Positions 9,356 to 18,646 of a stretch of 64,000 nt of DNA are shown one piece after another. The DNA comes from RGIG4576 sp964606575 (GTDB lineage Bacteria; Bacteroidota; Bacteroidia; Bacteroidales; Muribaculaceae), in contig CAZSHA010000001.1 of assembly GCA_964606575.1 (NCBI GenBank), forward strand, positions 1 to 64,000, in the 5' to 3' direction. The translations under genes and the position numbers were made by a program. The notes under the pieces were generated by a model. It was given only the letters and a program-made list of their open reading frames with translations. It did not search any database and was not told where the DNA came from. Positions within the stretch are counted from its first letter, which is position 1. Each line of letters begins with the position of its first letter.

Positions 9356-10408
9356 TTATATCTTGTTCTTTAATTCTATCAAGTCTTGAGCATGGCGGAA
9401 ATCGGCTGGAGAACCTATATCAATCCATGTACCGTTTATCGGGAATTGCCTTACACGGTAGCCTTTTTCTATCAAGTCCTCAAGGAAATCAGTCGCATCA
9501 TAATATTTACCCTTAGGTATCATAGGCAACAACGAGCGTTTTATCATGTAAATTCCCGCATTGGCATAATAGTTATATGTAGGTTTCTCCTCAAGCTCTC
9601 GCACATCACCGTTGTCGTCGGTTCGGAAAATAGCGTATGGAACCGACACCATATAAGGGGTTACGGCAACAGTTAGGTCGGCTTCGTTCTCCACATGAGC
9701 CATGTACATATCCTCATAATTCACATTGGTGAGCAAATCGGAGTTCATAAGCAGCACCGTGTCATTCTCCACATCATCAATGAGCGACAACGAGCCTATT
9801 GTTCCCAATCGGCAAGGCTCTTTCACGCAATTCACGCTCACACCCGCTACAGGCTCAGAAAAATGCTCGGAAATCTGTTCCGCTAAGTAATTAGTGGTGA
9901 CACTTATACGTGATATGCCATTATGGGCTAAAGCCTCTATATTATAATCTATTATGCACTTCCCTCCTATTTTAAGCAATGGCTTCGGCGTGTCGTTGGT
10001 GAGTGGGCGTAACCGCTCTCCCTTCCCGCCAGCCATAAGCACAGCATCAACTGGCAGCAATGAGCGCTGTACCGAAAAATCATATAATTGGATTATGGAG
10101 CCGTCGGCAGCCAACCGTGGGACAAGAGTTAATTTGCGGGAACGCAGATTCCTTATCTCTTTCACATCCACCGCCTCACCACGCAACGCAACGAAATCAC
10201 GGTGCATGACATCGGTCAATTTAGCCTCTAGTCCAGCTCCAGCTATCAAGCTACGACGAATGTCGCCATCGGTCAACGTTCCTAACACCTTGCCCGACTC
10301 ATCCACCACAAACAAGGTCATCATGCTCTTGCCCGACAAGGCATTAAGCCGTTTCAACGCTTCGATAATAGTGGCATCTGCTCCAATTATATATTTTTCT
10401 ATCTCCAT
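9356..10408 (-). CDS. CBS-domain sugar-phosphate nucleotidyltransferase
   Basis: A 350-residue cytoplasmic enzyme. Residues 1-115 hold a CBS pair (FVVDESGKVLGTLTDGDIRR is typical). Residues about 120-345 are a nucleotidyltransferase domain with the signature LMAGGKGERLRPLT...PKPLL, followed by the metal-binding NSDLL and EKPTYNYYANAGIY. This layout is known in HddC/mannose-1-phosphate guanylyltransferase-like proteins of lipopolysaccharide or capsule gene clusters, where the enzyme activates a sugar phosphate and the CBS part may sense a nucleotide. The exact sugar is not readable. It starts 15 bp after the ABC permease stop codon, so it should be co-transcribed with the exporter. Confidence 0.8.
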   Translation of the reverse strand: MEIEKYIIGADATIIEALKRLNALSGKSMMTLFVVDESGKVLGTLTDGDIRRSLIAGAGLEAKLTDVMHRDFVALRGEAVDVKEIRNLRSRKLTLVPRLAADGSIIQLYDFSVQRSLLPVDAVLMAGGKGERLRPLTNDTPKPLLKIGGKCIIDYNIEALAHNGISRISVTTNYLAEQISEHFSEPVAGVSVNCVKEPCRLGTIGSLSLIDDVENDTVLLMNSDLLTNVNYEDMYMAHVENEADLTVAVTPYMVSVPYAIFRTDDNGDVRELEEKPTYNYYANAGIYMIKRSLLPMIPKGKYYDATDFLEDLIEKGYRVRQFPINGTWIDIGSPADFRHAQDLIELKNKI

Positions 10409-10423
10409 AATAGATGGGGTATC

Positions 10424-11734
10424 TTACTTAATCCAACGGAAAATATCCATTAATGATGCCTTTTTACCATACATCAAGATTCCACGACGATAGATTCTGC
10501 CAGCAAGCCACACGAATGTTAAAGCTGTTCCGAACAACAACACCAAACTTGCGGCTAGTTCCCACAACGGAACACCATAAGGCAAACGCACCATCATAAC
10601 CGTAGGCGAGGTGAACGGAATAAACGAGCACCACATCGCCAAAGGTCCATCAGGATTCTCCATACATGCCATTCCAGCCCACAATGCGAAAACCTCTATC
10701 ATGATAATAGGCGTAGTGAATTGTGAAGCATCGCTTGGCTGGTCGACCGCTGAACCGAATGCGGCAAACAGCGAACCGAACAACAAGAATCCACCAATGC
10801 CATATAGCAAGAACGACAACATCAACTGACCTATCTTAACACCTGCTATTGCGCGTATCACATCTTCCATCTCGGCTGAAACCGCCGCACCTTGCGATGC
10901 CGACATAGCATTTATGGTTTCTGTAGCATCGCTCATGCCAAAAATCAATCCGCCAAAGCCGAACGCCATACCTACCAATGCCATCAACGCACCCCATGTC
11001 AACAATTGTGTCAAACCTACCAATGCCACACCTATTATCTTTCCCAACATAAGTTCAATAGGCTTGCAACTGCTCACTATCACCTCAACTATGCGGTTGG
11101 TTTTCTCCTCTATAACACCGTTCATTATCATAGCTCCATATAGAAGCACAAACATATAAGAGAACATCGCAAAGATGATACCTACAATCTGCGAAACCAT
11201 AGCCGAGCCAGATTCTTCCTCTCCGTCCTCACGCCATTGTATCTCGCTCACTCGCACTTTGGCTTGGCTATCCTCCACTTTCTTCTGTATATCAGGTATT
11301 CCAAGAGCCTCTATGTTACGGCGGGTCAATTCCTCATTAAACGACTTCTCCAAGTGAGAAACCAATGAACTCTGCACAGGTTTCTCTGAGAAAACCGATA
11401 AATACTCACGTTTTGCCAAGTTTGAAGGCAACACCACAATGGCGTATATCTCGCCTTCCGACTTCTCGTAATAGTCACGAGGATTCTTATTGGCTAGGCT
11501 ATCAACTCTAGCGAATTGATACTCATCGGTGTCCTTAATAATGTCACCTAGGTTAGAACCTTCGTCTATAACCACGACTTTCTTTTGGTCGCCGTCGTTC
11601 AATCCCATAAGCAACGCAGGAGCAGCCATACACAACACGCTTATCAAAGGAATAAGCAACGTCATAAAGATAAACGACTTGCGTGCTACTATATTAAGAT
11701 ATTCTCTCCTTATTATTATCAACAACTTGTTCAT
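10424..11734 (-). CDS. ABC transporter permease, NatB/ABC-2 type
   Basis: A 436-residue membrane protein with a first membrane segment near residues 20-43, a large extracytoplasmic domain (about 45-185) and five to six further segments in the C-terminal half, the layout of the NatB/YhaP branch of ABC-2 exporters. It carries the characteristic NGVIEEKTNRIVEVI stretch before the membrane core. I start it at the ATG at 11734 (MNKLLIIIRREY); the longer reading frame to 11770 would overlap the ATPase stop codon. It lies 35 bp downstream of its ATPase. Substrate unknown; family members export sodium, peptides or antibiotics. Confidence 0.85.
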   Translation of the reverse strand: MNKLLIIIRREYLNIVARKSFIFMTLLIPLISVLCMAAPALLMGLNDGDQKKVVVIDEGSNLGDIIKDTDEYQFARVDSLANKNPRDYYEKSEGEIYAIVVLPSNLAKREYLSVFSEKPVQSSLVSHLEKSFNEELTRRNIEALGIPDIQKKVEDSQAKVRVSEIQWREDGEEESGSAMVSQIVGIIFAMFSYMFVLLYGAMIMNGVIEEKTNRIVEVIVSSCKPIELMLGKIIGVALVGLTQLLTWGALMALVGMAFGFGGLIFGMSDATETINAMSASQGAAVSAEMEDVIRAIAGVKIGQLMLSFLLYGIGGFLLFGSLFAAFGSAVDQPSDASQFTTPIIMIEVFALWAGMACMENPDGPLAMWCSFIPFTSPTVMMVRLPYGVPLWELAASLVLLFGTALTFVWLAGRIYRRGILMYGKKASLMDIFRWIK

Positions 11735-11769
11735 AAATCCTTTTTCTTTAAAATGTTCATAGCAACACA

Positions 11770-12696
11770 TTAATTACCCGAAATAGCATCCTTCCCGTTA
11801 ACTGCCTCGATGAACACCTCGTGCATGCTAGGCAAAATCTCATGGAAACCAGTAAGTTCATATTTACCGTTAAGGCAAGATATTACATCATGGATATTAA
11901 CACCCTCATTCAAGCGTATGAAAGTCGAGTTATCGCCAGGACGATGTGCCTCGTCAGGCTCAAGAGTGAACAATCCCAATTCCGGCAATAGCACACCCTC
12001 ACGTACATTCACAGCATAGATGTGTTTCTTAAATCGGTGGCGTATGTCGTTAACATTGCCTTGCAACACCACTTTAGAGTGGTTTATTAGCGAGATTTGC
12101 TCGCACACCTCCTCCACCGAACCCATATTATGGGTAGAGAATAATATAGTTGCGCCATTGTCACGAAGCCTCAAAATCTCACGCTTCAATATCTCCGCAT
12201 TCACTGGATCGAACCCGGAGAATGGCTCGTCAAAAATAAGCAGTTTTGGACGATGTATCACAGTAGCAATAAATTGCACCTTTTGTGCCATACCCTTTGA
12301 TAAAGCCTCAACTTTCTTATTTCTCCACTCGGTGAGGTCGAAACGTTCAAGCCACACTTTCATTTCATCCTGCGCGTCACTCTTTGACATGCCTTTCAAT
12401 TGAGCAAGGTACATGATTTGGTCGGCAACCTTCATCTTCTTATATAAGCCTCTTTCTTCGGGCAAATATCCCATCTGCCTTACGTCCTCTGGTCTTAACG
12501 GCTCTCCATTAAGTGTAATTTCGCCACTATCAGGTTTTGTTATTTGGTTTATAATACGTATCAGCGAAGTTTTTCCCGCTCCATTAGGTCCCAGCAGACC
12601 ATATATACACCCCTCTGGCACATTCATGCTCACATGGTCGAGGGCACGGTGGCGGTCATAATCCTTCACCACATCTTTCACCTCTATATAATTCAT
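11770..12696 (-). CDS. ABC transporter ATP-binding protein
   Basis: A 308-residue ATPase: Walker A GPNGAGKT (residues 36-43), signature LSKGMAQKVQ, Walker B LLIFDEPFSGFD and a switch His in FSTHNMG. The C-terminal 80 residues are the DUF4162-type extension usual in NatA-like ATPases. First gene of a three-gene operon with the permease and the nucleotidyltransferase. It should power export by the neighbouring permease. Confidence 0.9.
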   Translation of the reverse strand: MNYIEVKDVVKDYDRHRALDHVSMNVPEGCIYGLLGPNGAGKTSLIRIINQITKPDSGEITLNGEPLRPEDVRQMGYLPEERGLYKKMKVADQIMYLAQLKGMSKSDAQDEMKVWLERFDLTEWRNKKVEALSKGMAQKVQFIATVIHRPKLLIFDEPFSGFDPVNAEILKREILRLRDNGATILFSTHNMGSVEEVCEQISLINHSKVVLQGNVNDIRHRFKKHIYAVNVREGVLLPELGLFTLEPDEAHRPGDNSTFIRLNEGVNIHDVISCLNGKYELTGFHEILPSMHEVFIEAVNGKDAISGN

Positions 12697-12727
12697 ATCT
12701 TCTTGTTTAAAATGATGTTTGAATTGA

Positions 12728-12735
12728 CAAAATTA
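12728..12735 (-). promoter_or_regulatory. -7 promoter box of the ABC exporter operon
   Basis: CAAAATTA on plus, TAATTTTG on minus (TAnnTTTG), 31 bp before the ATPase ATG at 12696. Confidence 0.5.
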
Positions 12736-12789
12736 ATTGTTTTACACTATATTAGTCGCCCTTTCTTTAAAAAAGTTGCAAAATGGGAC

Positions 12790-12825
12790 AAAAAAGAGGT
12801 TGCACAGCTTCACAGCCCCAACCTC
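12790..12825 (-). terminator. Terminator of the phosphodiester glycosidase gene
   Basis: GAGGTTG (12796-12802) pairs with CAACCTC (12819-12825). On the minus strand a six-T run follows directly (A-run 12790-12795). It lies 30 bp past the stop codon at 12855. Confidence 0.75.
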
Positions 12826-12854
12826 CTGAATATCTTTAAATCGGTTTTAACCTT

Positions 12855-15368
12855 TTATTTTACCATCAACCTTGCGGTTTTATTTTTGCTATTATCTTTT
12901 ACCGAAACTATATAAACTCCCGCTGATAGGCCCGCTGTAGGAATTTCAGTATTTTCGCCGGCTGCAACCTCTGCCCCGCTCAACGAATTGATAACGTATT
13001 TCACAGCTTGCTGCACATTTAGTTTCACCACATTACCTGCTATTACTGGATTAGGCGTTAACAACAAGTCCTCAGCATCAATAGGCAACGCCTCCACACC
13101 GCTATTGTCATCCTCAACCACATTATATACCCATGCGACACGTGGCAATAGCAACTTAACGGCTACACCAGAAGCGATAGCAGGGTTGAACACAATTTTT
13201 GAAAGCGTTAACGGTATAGTATTCATATCCTTCACATCCACAAAATCAGACATCGGCACTAACAGTCTGTTAACTTGATTGGTGGCGAAAGTGGGTCTAA
13301 TCTCAACTTCTATTTCTTCTTCCGGATTCAATGGATTCTTAGCATATAGATACATCATCTTCATGTCGCAATCGCCTGGATTAATGTCGATACATAAAGA
13401 ATCTGGTCGGCTCCAAGTCCTTACGTCTTTCTCAAGCGTGACAGATATTCTTCTTGACGCAGTAGTAGTAAAATCCACCGCCATACCCTCAGTTCCTAGA
13501 GGTGATAACGCTACATTTTCTACATTAGCATAAGTAATGTTCCATGTAGAAGCATCCACATTAGGATCTATAGCTTGATAATGACCTTCCGGAATCTCCA
13601 CGGTCACTTCTATCTCACCCTTGAAGTTGCCCAACTCGCCACGTACAACGGTAGTTCCGTTTTTCAATCCCTTTATTACGCCATTCTCGTCAACAGTAGC
13701 AACGGATGTGTCATCACTAGTCCATGTTAATTCAGCGTTCTCTATCGACATTTCATCATCGTTGACCACTGCAAACGTTTCCACCTTGTAGTCATTATAT
13801 GAATCTGAAATAATCTTGTAAGCCTTGAATTGAGGCGACACCTCATCATCGGTGGTCACGGCAATAGATGCGGTGATTCCGTTATAGGTGGCAGTCAAGG
13901 CATGAGTTCCGGCACCGTTTGCATATAAAGTAGAACCATCTTCCGAGATAACGCCAAGCTCAGCAGCGCATGAAAGCGAAACGCCTTGCAAATTGGTGTT
14001 AACCAACACTCCATATTTATTATAGCCATAGATTGTCGGCGTATAATAGCTATATTTAGGCATACCCTTCACCCAATCCTTAAATCTTATTTCTGCAATT
14101 TCATTATCGGTTGGAGCATCAATAGTGGCAAAGATGCCGTTACCTACAGCACGCTCACTGCCATCGCTACAATTATTGCGTACACCAAGTGCCGCAGTAT
14201 ATAGAGTTGACGAGCCGCCACCATCTACGTTAAGACCTTCGTATGCTCCAGCGTAACGCATAACATCAGCCAGCATAGAAGTACGAACGCCTGCCGAAAT
14301 AGAAGAACGACCGTCGATTACCATCATAATGATACTGTCGCCCGACTGGCTCACACCAAGACCCGTACGAGGATGCAACTGCACTGCATCGGCACGCTCG
14401 CTTTCGGTGTCTAAGGTTTCGCCAAGTCCGACATTCTTAGGATTCCCCGATACTATCTGAGCCGGGACTATACGTTCTGTGCTATTCTGGTCAACCAACA
14501 CTATATTATCAAACTCTACAATGTCGCCCACTTGCAATGCATTCACAAAATCAAGAGCACCAGTATTGCAGTTAGTGAGCGATGTTCCGCGACCGTGTAT
14601 CACATAACCATTGCTAGGAATTGCGGTATCCCCATCATGAGTAGCAGTAGAAGTGACTTCAAGACGAAACTTGCAACCAGCATACATAGCATCGCCCTCA
14701 ACCAATTTTGCCGTCACCTCGGCACAACCAGCTTCTGCTCTTGCAGTCTGATTGGTACTTCCCCAATACTTTGGAGTATAAATAGTAATACCATTATTAG
14801 GCGAAGCCACATTTATACCTTTAAACAAGGTGACTTTTTCACCTATTGCAGCTGTTCCTGTATAATAATACAAACGGCTCACACGAGCAATCCCAGCCGT
14901 ATCTACCGAGAACTGATAATTGCCGTTAGAGGTCTTATAAGTTTCCCTATCGGCTGTACATCCTGTAGTTGGAGAACCCACCTTGCTAGAACCGTTGGTG
15001 GCAGTGCCGCTAGTAGTATAAAAGTCACCGTTAGTTCCCGCAAAATACAATCTGCCGTTCACGCTTTTCCGCTTAGCCATTGCACTTGGGCGTTCGATAC
15101 CCGCCACTTTATCGGTAGCGCACACAGCACGCATAGTCACTCCCGGCGTACTCTTATCAACTGTGAGATAGAACACTTGAAGACGTGAATTGCTAGGACT
15201 CACAAGTTCCAAATGGGTCTGCGTAGTGCCTGGTCCCACTTTTGCATGAAAAATAGTGTCTAACGAATAAACCGTACCTCTAATATCAATAGTGTTTTTT
15301 GCTTGAGCCGACAACGCAAAAAGCATCACCACGCTCCAAAATGAACTCAGTAGTAGACTTTTCTTCAT
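12855..15368 (-). CDS. Secreted phosphodiester glycosidase (NAGPA family) with T9SS tail
   Basis: An 837-residue exported protein with a signal peptide (residues 1-23). The N-terminal half (about 40-430) is the phosphodiester glycosidase/NAGPA domain: GRLYFAGTNGDFY, then HPRTGLGVSQSGDSI, MVIDGRS and the conserved NVDGGGSSTLY motif near residues 380-390. In the mammalian uncovering enzyme this fold removes GlcNAc from a GlcNAc-phosphate diester; bacterial members act on sugar-phosphodiester links. An Ig-like Big_2 domain follows (about 510-600, WTSDDTSVATVDENGVI), then a jelly-roll-like region, and a type A T9SS sorting domain in the last 75 residues (LTPNPVIAGN ... GLSAGVYIVSVKDNS). Its own promoter and terminator make it a single-gene unit. 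Confidence 0.8.
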   Translation of the reverse strand: MKKSLLLSSFWSVVMLFALSAQAKNTIDIRGTVYSLDTIFHAKVGPGTTQTHLELVSPSNSRLQVFYLTVDKSTPGVTMRAVCATDKVAGIERPSAMAKRKSVNGRLYFAGTNGDFYTTSGTATNGSSKVGSPTTGCTADRETYKTSNGNYQFSVDTAGIARVSRLYYYTGTAAIGEKVTLFKGINVASPNNGITIYTPKYWGSTNQTARAEAGCAEVTAKLVEGDAMYAGCKFRLEVTSTATHDGDTAIPSNGYVIHGRGTSLTNCNTGALDFVNALQVGDIVEFDNIVLVDQNSTERIVPAQIVSGNPKNVGLGETLDTESERADAVQLHPRTGLGVSQSGDSIIMMVIDGRSSISAGVRTSMLADVMRYAGAYEGLNVDGGGSSTLYTAALGVRNNCSDGSERAVGNGIFATIDAPTDNEIAEIRFKDWVKGMPKYSYYTPTIYGYNKYGVLVNTNLQGVSLSCAAELGVISEDGSTLYANGAGTHALTATYNGITASIAVTTDDEVSPQFKAYKIISDSYNDYKVETFAVVNDDEMSIENAELTWTSDDTSVATVDENGVIKGLKNGTTVVRGELGNFKGEIEVTVEIPEGHYQAIDPNVDASTWNITYANVENVALSPLGTEGMAVDFTTTASRRISVTLEKDVRTWSRPDSLCIDINPGDCDMKMMYLYAKNPLNPEEEIEVEIRPTFATNQVNRLLVPMSDFVDVKDMNTIPLTLSKIVFNPAIASGVAVKLLLPRVAWVYNVVEDDNSGVEALPIDAEDLLLTPNPVIAGNVVKLNVQQAVKYVINSLSGAEVAAGENTEIPTAGLSAGVYIVSVKDNSKNKTARLMVK

Positions 15369-15406
15369 ATTTTATAGTTTTTAGCGGTTATTGCAATGGT
15401 TTAGTG

Positions 15407-15414
15407 CAAATATA
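15407..15414 (-). promoter_or_regulatory. -7 promoter box of the phosphodiester glycosidase gene
   Basis: CAAATATA on plus, TATATTTG on minus, matching TAnnTTTG, 38 bp before the ATG. The same octamer recurs before the TonB receptor (21523), the 605-aa protein (29681), the carboxyspermidine dehydrogenase (42781) and the Lrp regulator (61929). Confidence 0.55.
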
Positions 15415-15464
15415 GTTGATTTTAAGTTTTATTCAACTATCGACACGCTTTTTTTATTGCTAAA

Positions 15465-15506
15465 GCATAAAATATAAAGCGATGCACACTTTGCAGGCAC
15501 ATCGCT
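15465..15506 (-). terminator. Terminator after the DUF5689 lipoprotein gene
   Basis: AGCGATG (15478-15484) pairs with CATCGCT (15500-15506); on the minus strand a T-rich stretch (TTTATATTTTAT) follows. It lies 24 bp past the stop codon at 15530. Confidence 0.65.
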
Positions 15507-15529
15507 CTAATTATTCTAGATATTTTTTA

Positions 15530-18500
15530 TTATTGCAATATTTGGTATTCAGTAGATGATTTTAGCCCAACTGTCCCAAAATATTTCTCTATATTTCCAT
15601 TAAGAACAACTTTTTTACCAAGATTACTTGGATTGCTTACCAAATTCAACGCATTACGCAATGTTCCTGACGGCAATTGAACCGGTATACATTCGCTCAC
15701 TGATGTTGCATTTGGATTATCTGAAATCAACAGATTCTTAGCTCCGTTATCACTTGTCGTAACATCACTACCAGGAAGACCGATAATAGCATCTGAGCCT
15801 AAGGTCATACCGTTAACACAACCTACAATATAACCGCTTACCCATGCAGCTGTTGCAGAACCTTCAACGTAAGCGCTCTTTGCTTGAGCCACTGTAAATG
15901 GAGATTCCTTAGAACTTTCGCCTGCACTTGGGGTTTCAGGATTTTCAGGGGTTTCGCCACCACCAGTAGATGCACCGAACACAACATCATCGACACACCA
16001 AGTAGCATAGTTGGCATCTTCAGTAGCATAGAAACGGAATCCAACATAAACCACATCACCATAAGAGCTTAAATCCAAATTCCCAGACTCTGCCCAACTT
16101 GAATATCCACTTGCTGGGGCTGTTGCAATTACTGGATTTAGCTTTGTCTTAGTAGCTGATGCCAAATCGTTGCTAGTCAACACATAAACCTCAAACACAG
16201 AAGTTGTGCTACCATATCCGTTAACTTGTGTGCGGAATGAGAAGTTCTTATCAGTAGCATCTTTAACATTAAGCGCTGGAGTTATCAACCAGTTGTCAAA
16301 AGGTGGTTGTGTTCCCTTATAACCGGTCATCGCTGCATAGCCATTGTTACTAAATGTGGTTTGATACCAACTCTTGTCACCCGAAACCACTTTATTCATC
16401 CATGTTGCAGGTATACCAGTTTCAAAGCCTTCGCTTAACGAAGTCATCGGATCGGTTGTTGTTGGTGTACTAGGAGTTGAGCCGCCTTCAATCTCATACT
16501 CAGTTACAGTCTTTAAACCAGTCACACCAAAGTAAGCCTCCAAGCTACCGTTAAGTTTAACCAATTTGCCTAGGTTTCCTGGATTATTAACTAGGTTAAG
16601 AGCTGTGCGCACTGCACCTGACGGCAATTGAACCGGTATACATTCGCTCACTGATGTTGCATTTGGATTGTCAGAAATAAGAATATTCGTTGCAGTAGTT
16701 GTACTCGCTCCGAATACAGCACCATCATTAATAGACTTACCGTCTACAGCACCTACTATATATCCTGAAACCCACGCAGACATAGGTGTTCCAGTATAAG
16801 CAGTCTTTGCTTGAGCCACTGTGAATGGAGATTCTTTTGAAGAAGTTGCTGGAGTTTCACCACCTCCTGTAGTTTCACCAAAAACGACATCATCGACACA
16901 CCAAGTAGCATAGTTGGCATCTTCTGTTGCATAGAAACGGAATCCAATGTATACAGCATCACCGTAAGAACTTAAATCTATATCTCCAGATTTCACCCAA
17001 TCAGAATATGTTGAAGTTTGGCTAGCTGTAGCTAATGACGGATTCAATTTAGTCTTTGTTGCTGTGGTTGGATCGTCGCTATCCATAACATACACCTCAA
17101 ATATTGTAGTTGTACTTCCATATCCGGCCACTTGCGTACGGAATGAGAAATTCTTGTTTTCTGCATTCTTAACATCTAAAGCAGGGGTAACCAACCACGA
17201 ATCAAAAGGTGGCTGTGTTCCTTTATAACCGGTCATCGCTGCATACCCATTGTTACTAAATGTGGTTTGATACCACGCCTTATCTCCTGATACCTTAATA
17301 TTTTTCCAATTCGAAGGAAGAGCTGAGTCAAACGTTTCATTTAACGAAGTCACAACCGGTCCTACGATTACTCCTTCTAGTACAAAATCATCGCTAGCAC
17401 CGCTGGTTACGACACCATTTTGACCAAGAACCTTATTAAACGCCGAAGCCTTAACAATAAGTGGTTTTTGATATACGCTCTCGTTATCTTTCAAATTAGC
17501 TGCATTACGCAAAGCCGAACCTTCTGCAAGTTCGATGATTACACAGTTTGCAATATCCTTAGTATCGGCTGTAGCACCTAGGACGATTGTATTATCTAAT
17601 GCTGTTGGAGCTTCCCATTGAATATCGTCAGAAGATGAAACTTCTGTCACACCCGGTTTAACCGCACCTACTATATAGCCAGTCACCCATCCGCTCATGC
17701 CTGTGCCTTGAAGCTCTATAGCATCAGCTATTTCGTATGGATTAGCTTTCAATCCCTTAGTATCGGTACTGAAACCTATGCAATCTTCGGCAGAGCGAAG
17801 AAGCAATTGCCAAGCTGTACCATAATAGCTCAATATACCCACTACAGAACCTGTTCCTACAGGAAGGATTTCGCTACGGAATGTAGCATAGTTGCTGTTT
17901 CTCACTGTCAACGTATTGCCGTTAACATCTTGAATAGTACGGTTCGTAGAAGCATCATCTCCCGAGAACACGGCAATACCGTCGGCTTCGGTGAACGACA
18001 CACCATCAATACGCACCAATTGGCTTTGCCATTTGCACAAGCCCTCTGGATCTGAAGGCAATGAGCCTAATGATATTGAAACAGTGTCAATAGCCGCCGC
18101 ATTTGGGAAATCGTTAAGTTGAGAATGTTGCTCAAACAACTCCAAAGCCATGAAAGTAGCTTCCCATGCGTTGCCTGCGGCATACCATTCAGGATAACCC
18201 AATTGTTGAAGTCCGTTGTACTTTCCTATGTACATACCGGTAGCCTTGATTACAACCTCTTGACCCACACGGTAGGTATTGTAAAGGCTGCTTTGGTTGA
18301 TAGAAAGAGCCAATGCCGCTGTTTCGTCTTGAATAACAAGACTCTTGTAGATATTACCGGTTTCATCGCTGCTTATCACACGACCTTTGATGTAAATATC
18401 CTCGCCAGCCTCATTCTTTCCTATTGTGTCGATATAGTTGCGGGCATCATCCCAATAACCATATTTCAAATCGTATATCGTGGTGTTGACCTTATCTAAG

Positions 18501-18607
18501 TCGGCTGCGACAGGAGCAACTACAGGCGGACGGTCAAAATCGTCGGCACAACCCACCATCACAAGTGCTGCAATGAGCATCAATAGATATGATTTCAATT
18601 GTTTCAT
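15530..18607 (-). CDS. DUF5689/DUF6359 outer-surface lipoprotein with duplicated choice-of-anchor J modules
   Basis: A 1025-residue lipoprotein: the signal peptide ends in a lipobox with Cys20 (LVMVGC). Residues about 35-275 are DUF5689 (KGRVISSDETGNIYKSLVIQDE). Then follow DUF6359 (285-400), choice-of-anchor J (415-575), DUF6359 (585-695), anchor J (715-880) and DUF6359 (900-1025). The second and third copies are so alike in DNA as well as protein that they must come from an internal duplication of about 0.9 kb. There is no T9SS tail; the protein should be lipid-anchored. It starts 39 bp after the TonB receptor stop codon, so the two are probably one operon, and DUF5689 lipoproteins commonly accompany TonB receptors in Bacteroidetes. 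It likely binds substrate for the receptor. Confidence 0.8.
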   Translation of the reverse strand: MKQLKSYLLMLIAALVMVGCADDFDRPPVVAPVAADLDKVNTTIYDLKYGYWDDARNYIDTIGKNEAGEDIYIKGRVISSDETGNIYKSLVIQDETAALALSINQSSLYNTYRVGQEVVIKATGMYIGKYNGLQQLGYPEWYAAGNAWEATFMALELFEQHSQLNDFPNAAAIDTVSISLGSLPSDPEGLCKWQSQLVRIDGVSFTEADGIAVFSGDDASTNRTIQDVNGNTLTVRNSNYATFRSEILPVGTGSVVGILSYYGTAWQLLLRSAEDCIGFSTDTKGLKANPYEIADAIELQGTGMSGWVTGYIVGAVKPGVTEVSSSDDIQWEAPTALDNTIVLGATADTKDIANCVIIELAEGSALRNAANLKDNESVYQKPLIVKASAFNKVLGQNGVVTSGASDDFVLEGVIVGPVVTSLNETFDSALPSNWKNIKVSGDKAWYQTTFSNNGYAAMTGYKGTQPPFDSWLVTPALDVKNAENKNFSFRTQVAGYGSTTTIFEVYVMDSDDPTTATKTKLNPSLATASQTSTYSDWVKSGDIDLSSYGDAVYIGFRFYATEDANYATWCVDDVVFGETTGGGETPATSSKESPFTVAQAKTAYTGTPMSAWVSGYIVGAVDGKSINDGAVFGASTTTATNILISDNPNATSVSECIPVQLPSGAVRTALNLVNNPGNLGKLVKLNGSLEAYFGVTGLKTVTEYEIEGGSTPSTPTTTDPMTSLSEGFETGIPATWMNKVVSGDKSWYQTTFSNNGYAAMTGYKGTQPPFDNWLITPALNVKDATDKNFSFRTQVNGYGSTTSVFEVYVLTSNDLASATKTKLNPVIATAPASGYSSWAESGNLDLSSYGDVVYVGFRFYATEDANYATWCVDDVVFGASTGGGETPENPETPSAGESSKESPFTVAQAKSAYVEGSATAAWVSGYIVGCVNGMTLGSDAIIGLPGSDVTTSDNGAKNLLISDNPNATSVSECIPVQLPSGTLRNALNLVSNPSNLGKKVVLNGNIEKYFGTVGLKSSTEYQILQ
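15665..17330. repeat. Intragenic tandem duplication (DUF6359 + anchor J)
   Basis: Matching blocks are offset by 903 bp (CGACACACCA at 15991 and 16894), 906 bp (AACCGGTCAT at 16321 and 17227) and 951 bp (CGGCAATTGA at 15671 and 16622). All offsets are multiples of three, so the frame is kept, and the differences sit in linkers. Long runs are identical or nearly so. Confidence 0.85.
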
Positions 18608-18646
18608 CGTATTATCGTTTTTATTGTTTTTACTTATTTAATATGA

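Noticed and set aside
10424..11770. Longer start for the ABC permease at 11770
   Set aside because: It would overlap the ATPase stop codon and add 12 residues unlike the family; the ATG at 11734 gives the normal start.
14532..15188. 218-codon plus-strand open frame
   Set aside because: Antisense to the phosphodiester glycosidase gene, whose conserved motifs fix the coding strand.
15530..18607. Possible CRISPR-like array from the regular repeats
   Set aside because: The repeats are about 900 bp long, in frame and encode known protein domains; there are no short spaced repeats or cas genes.
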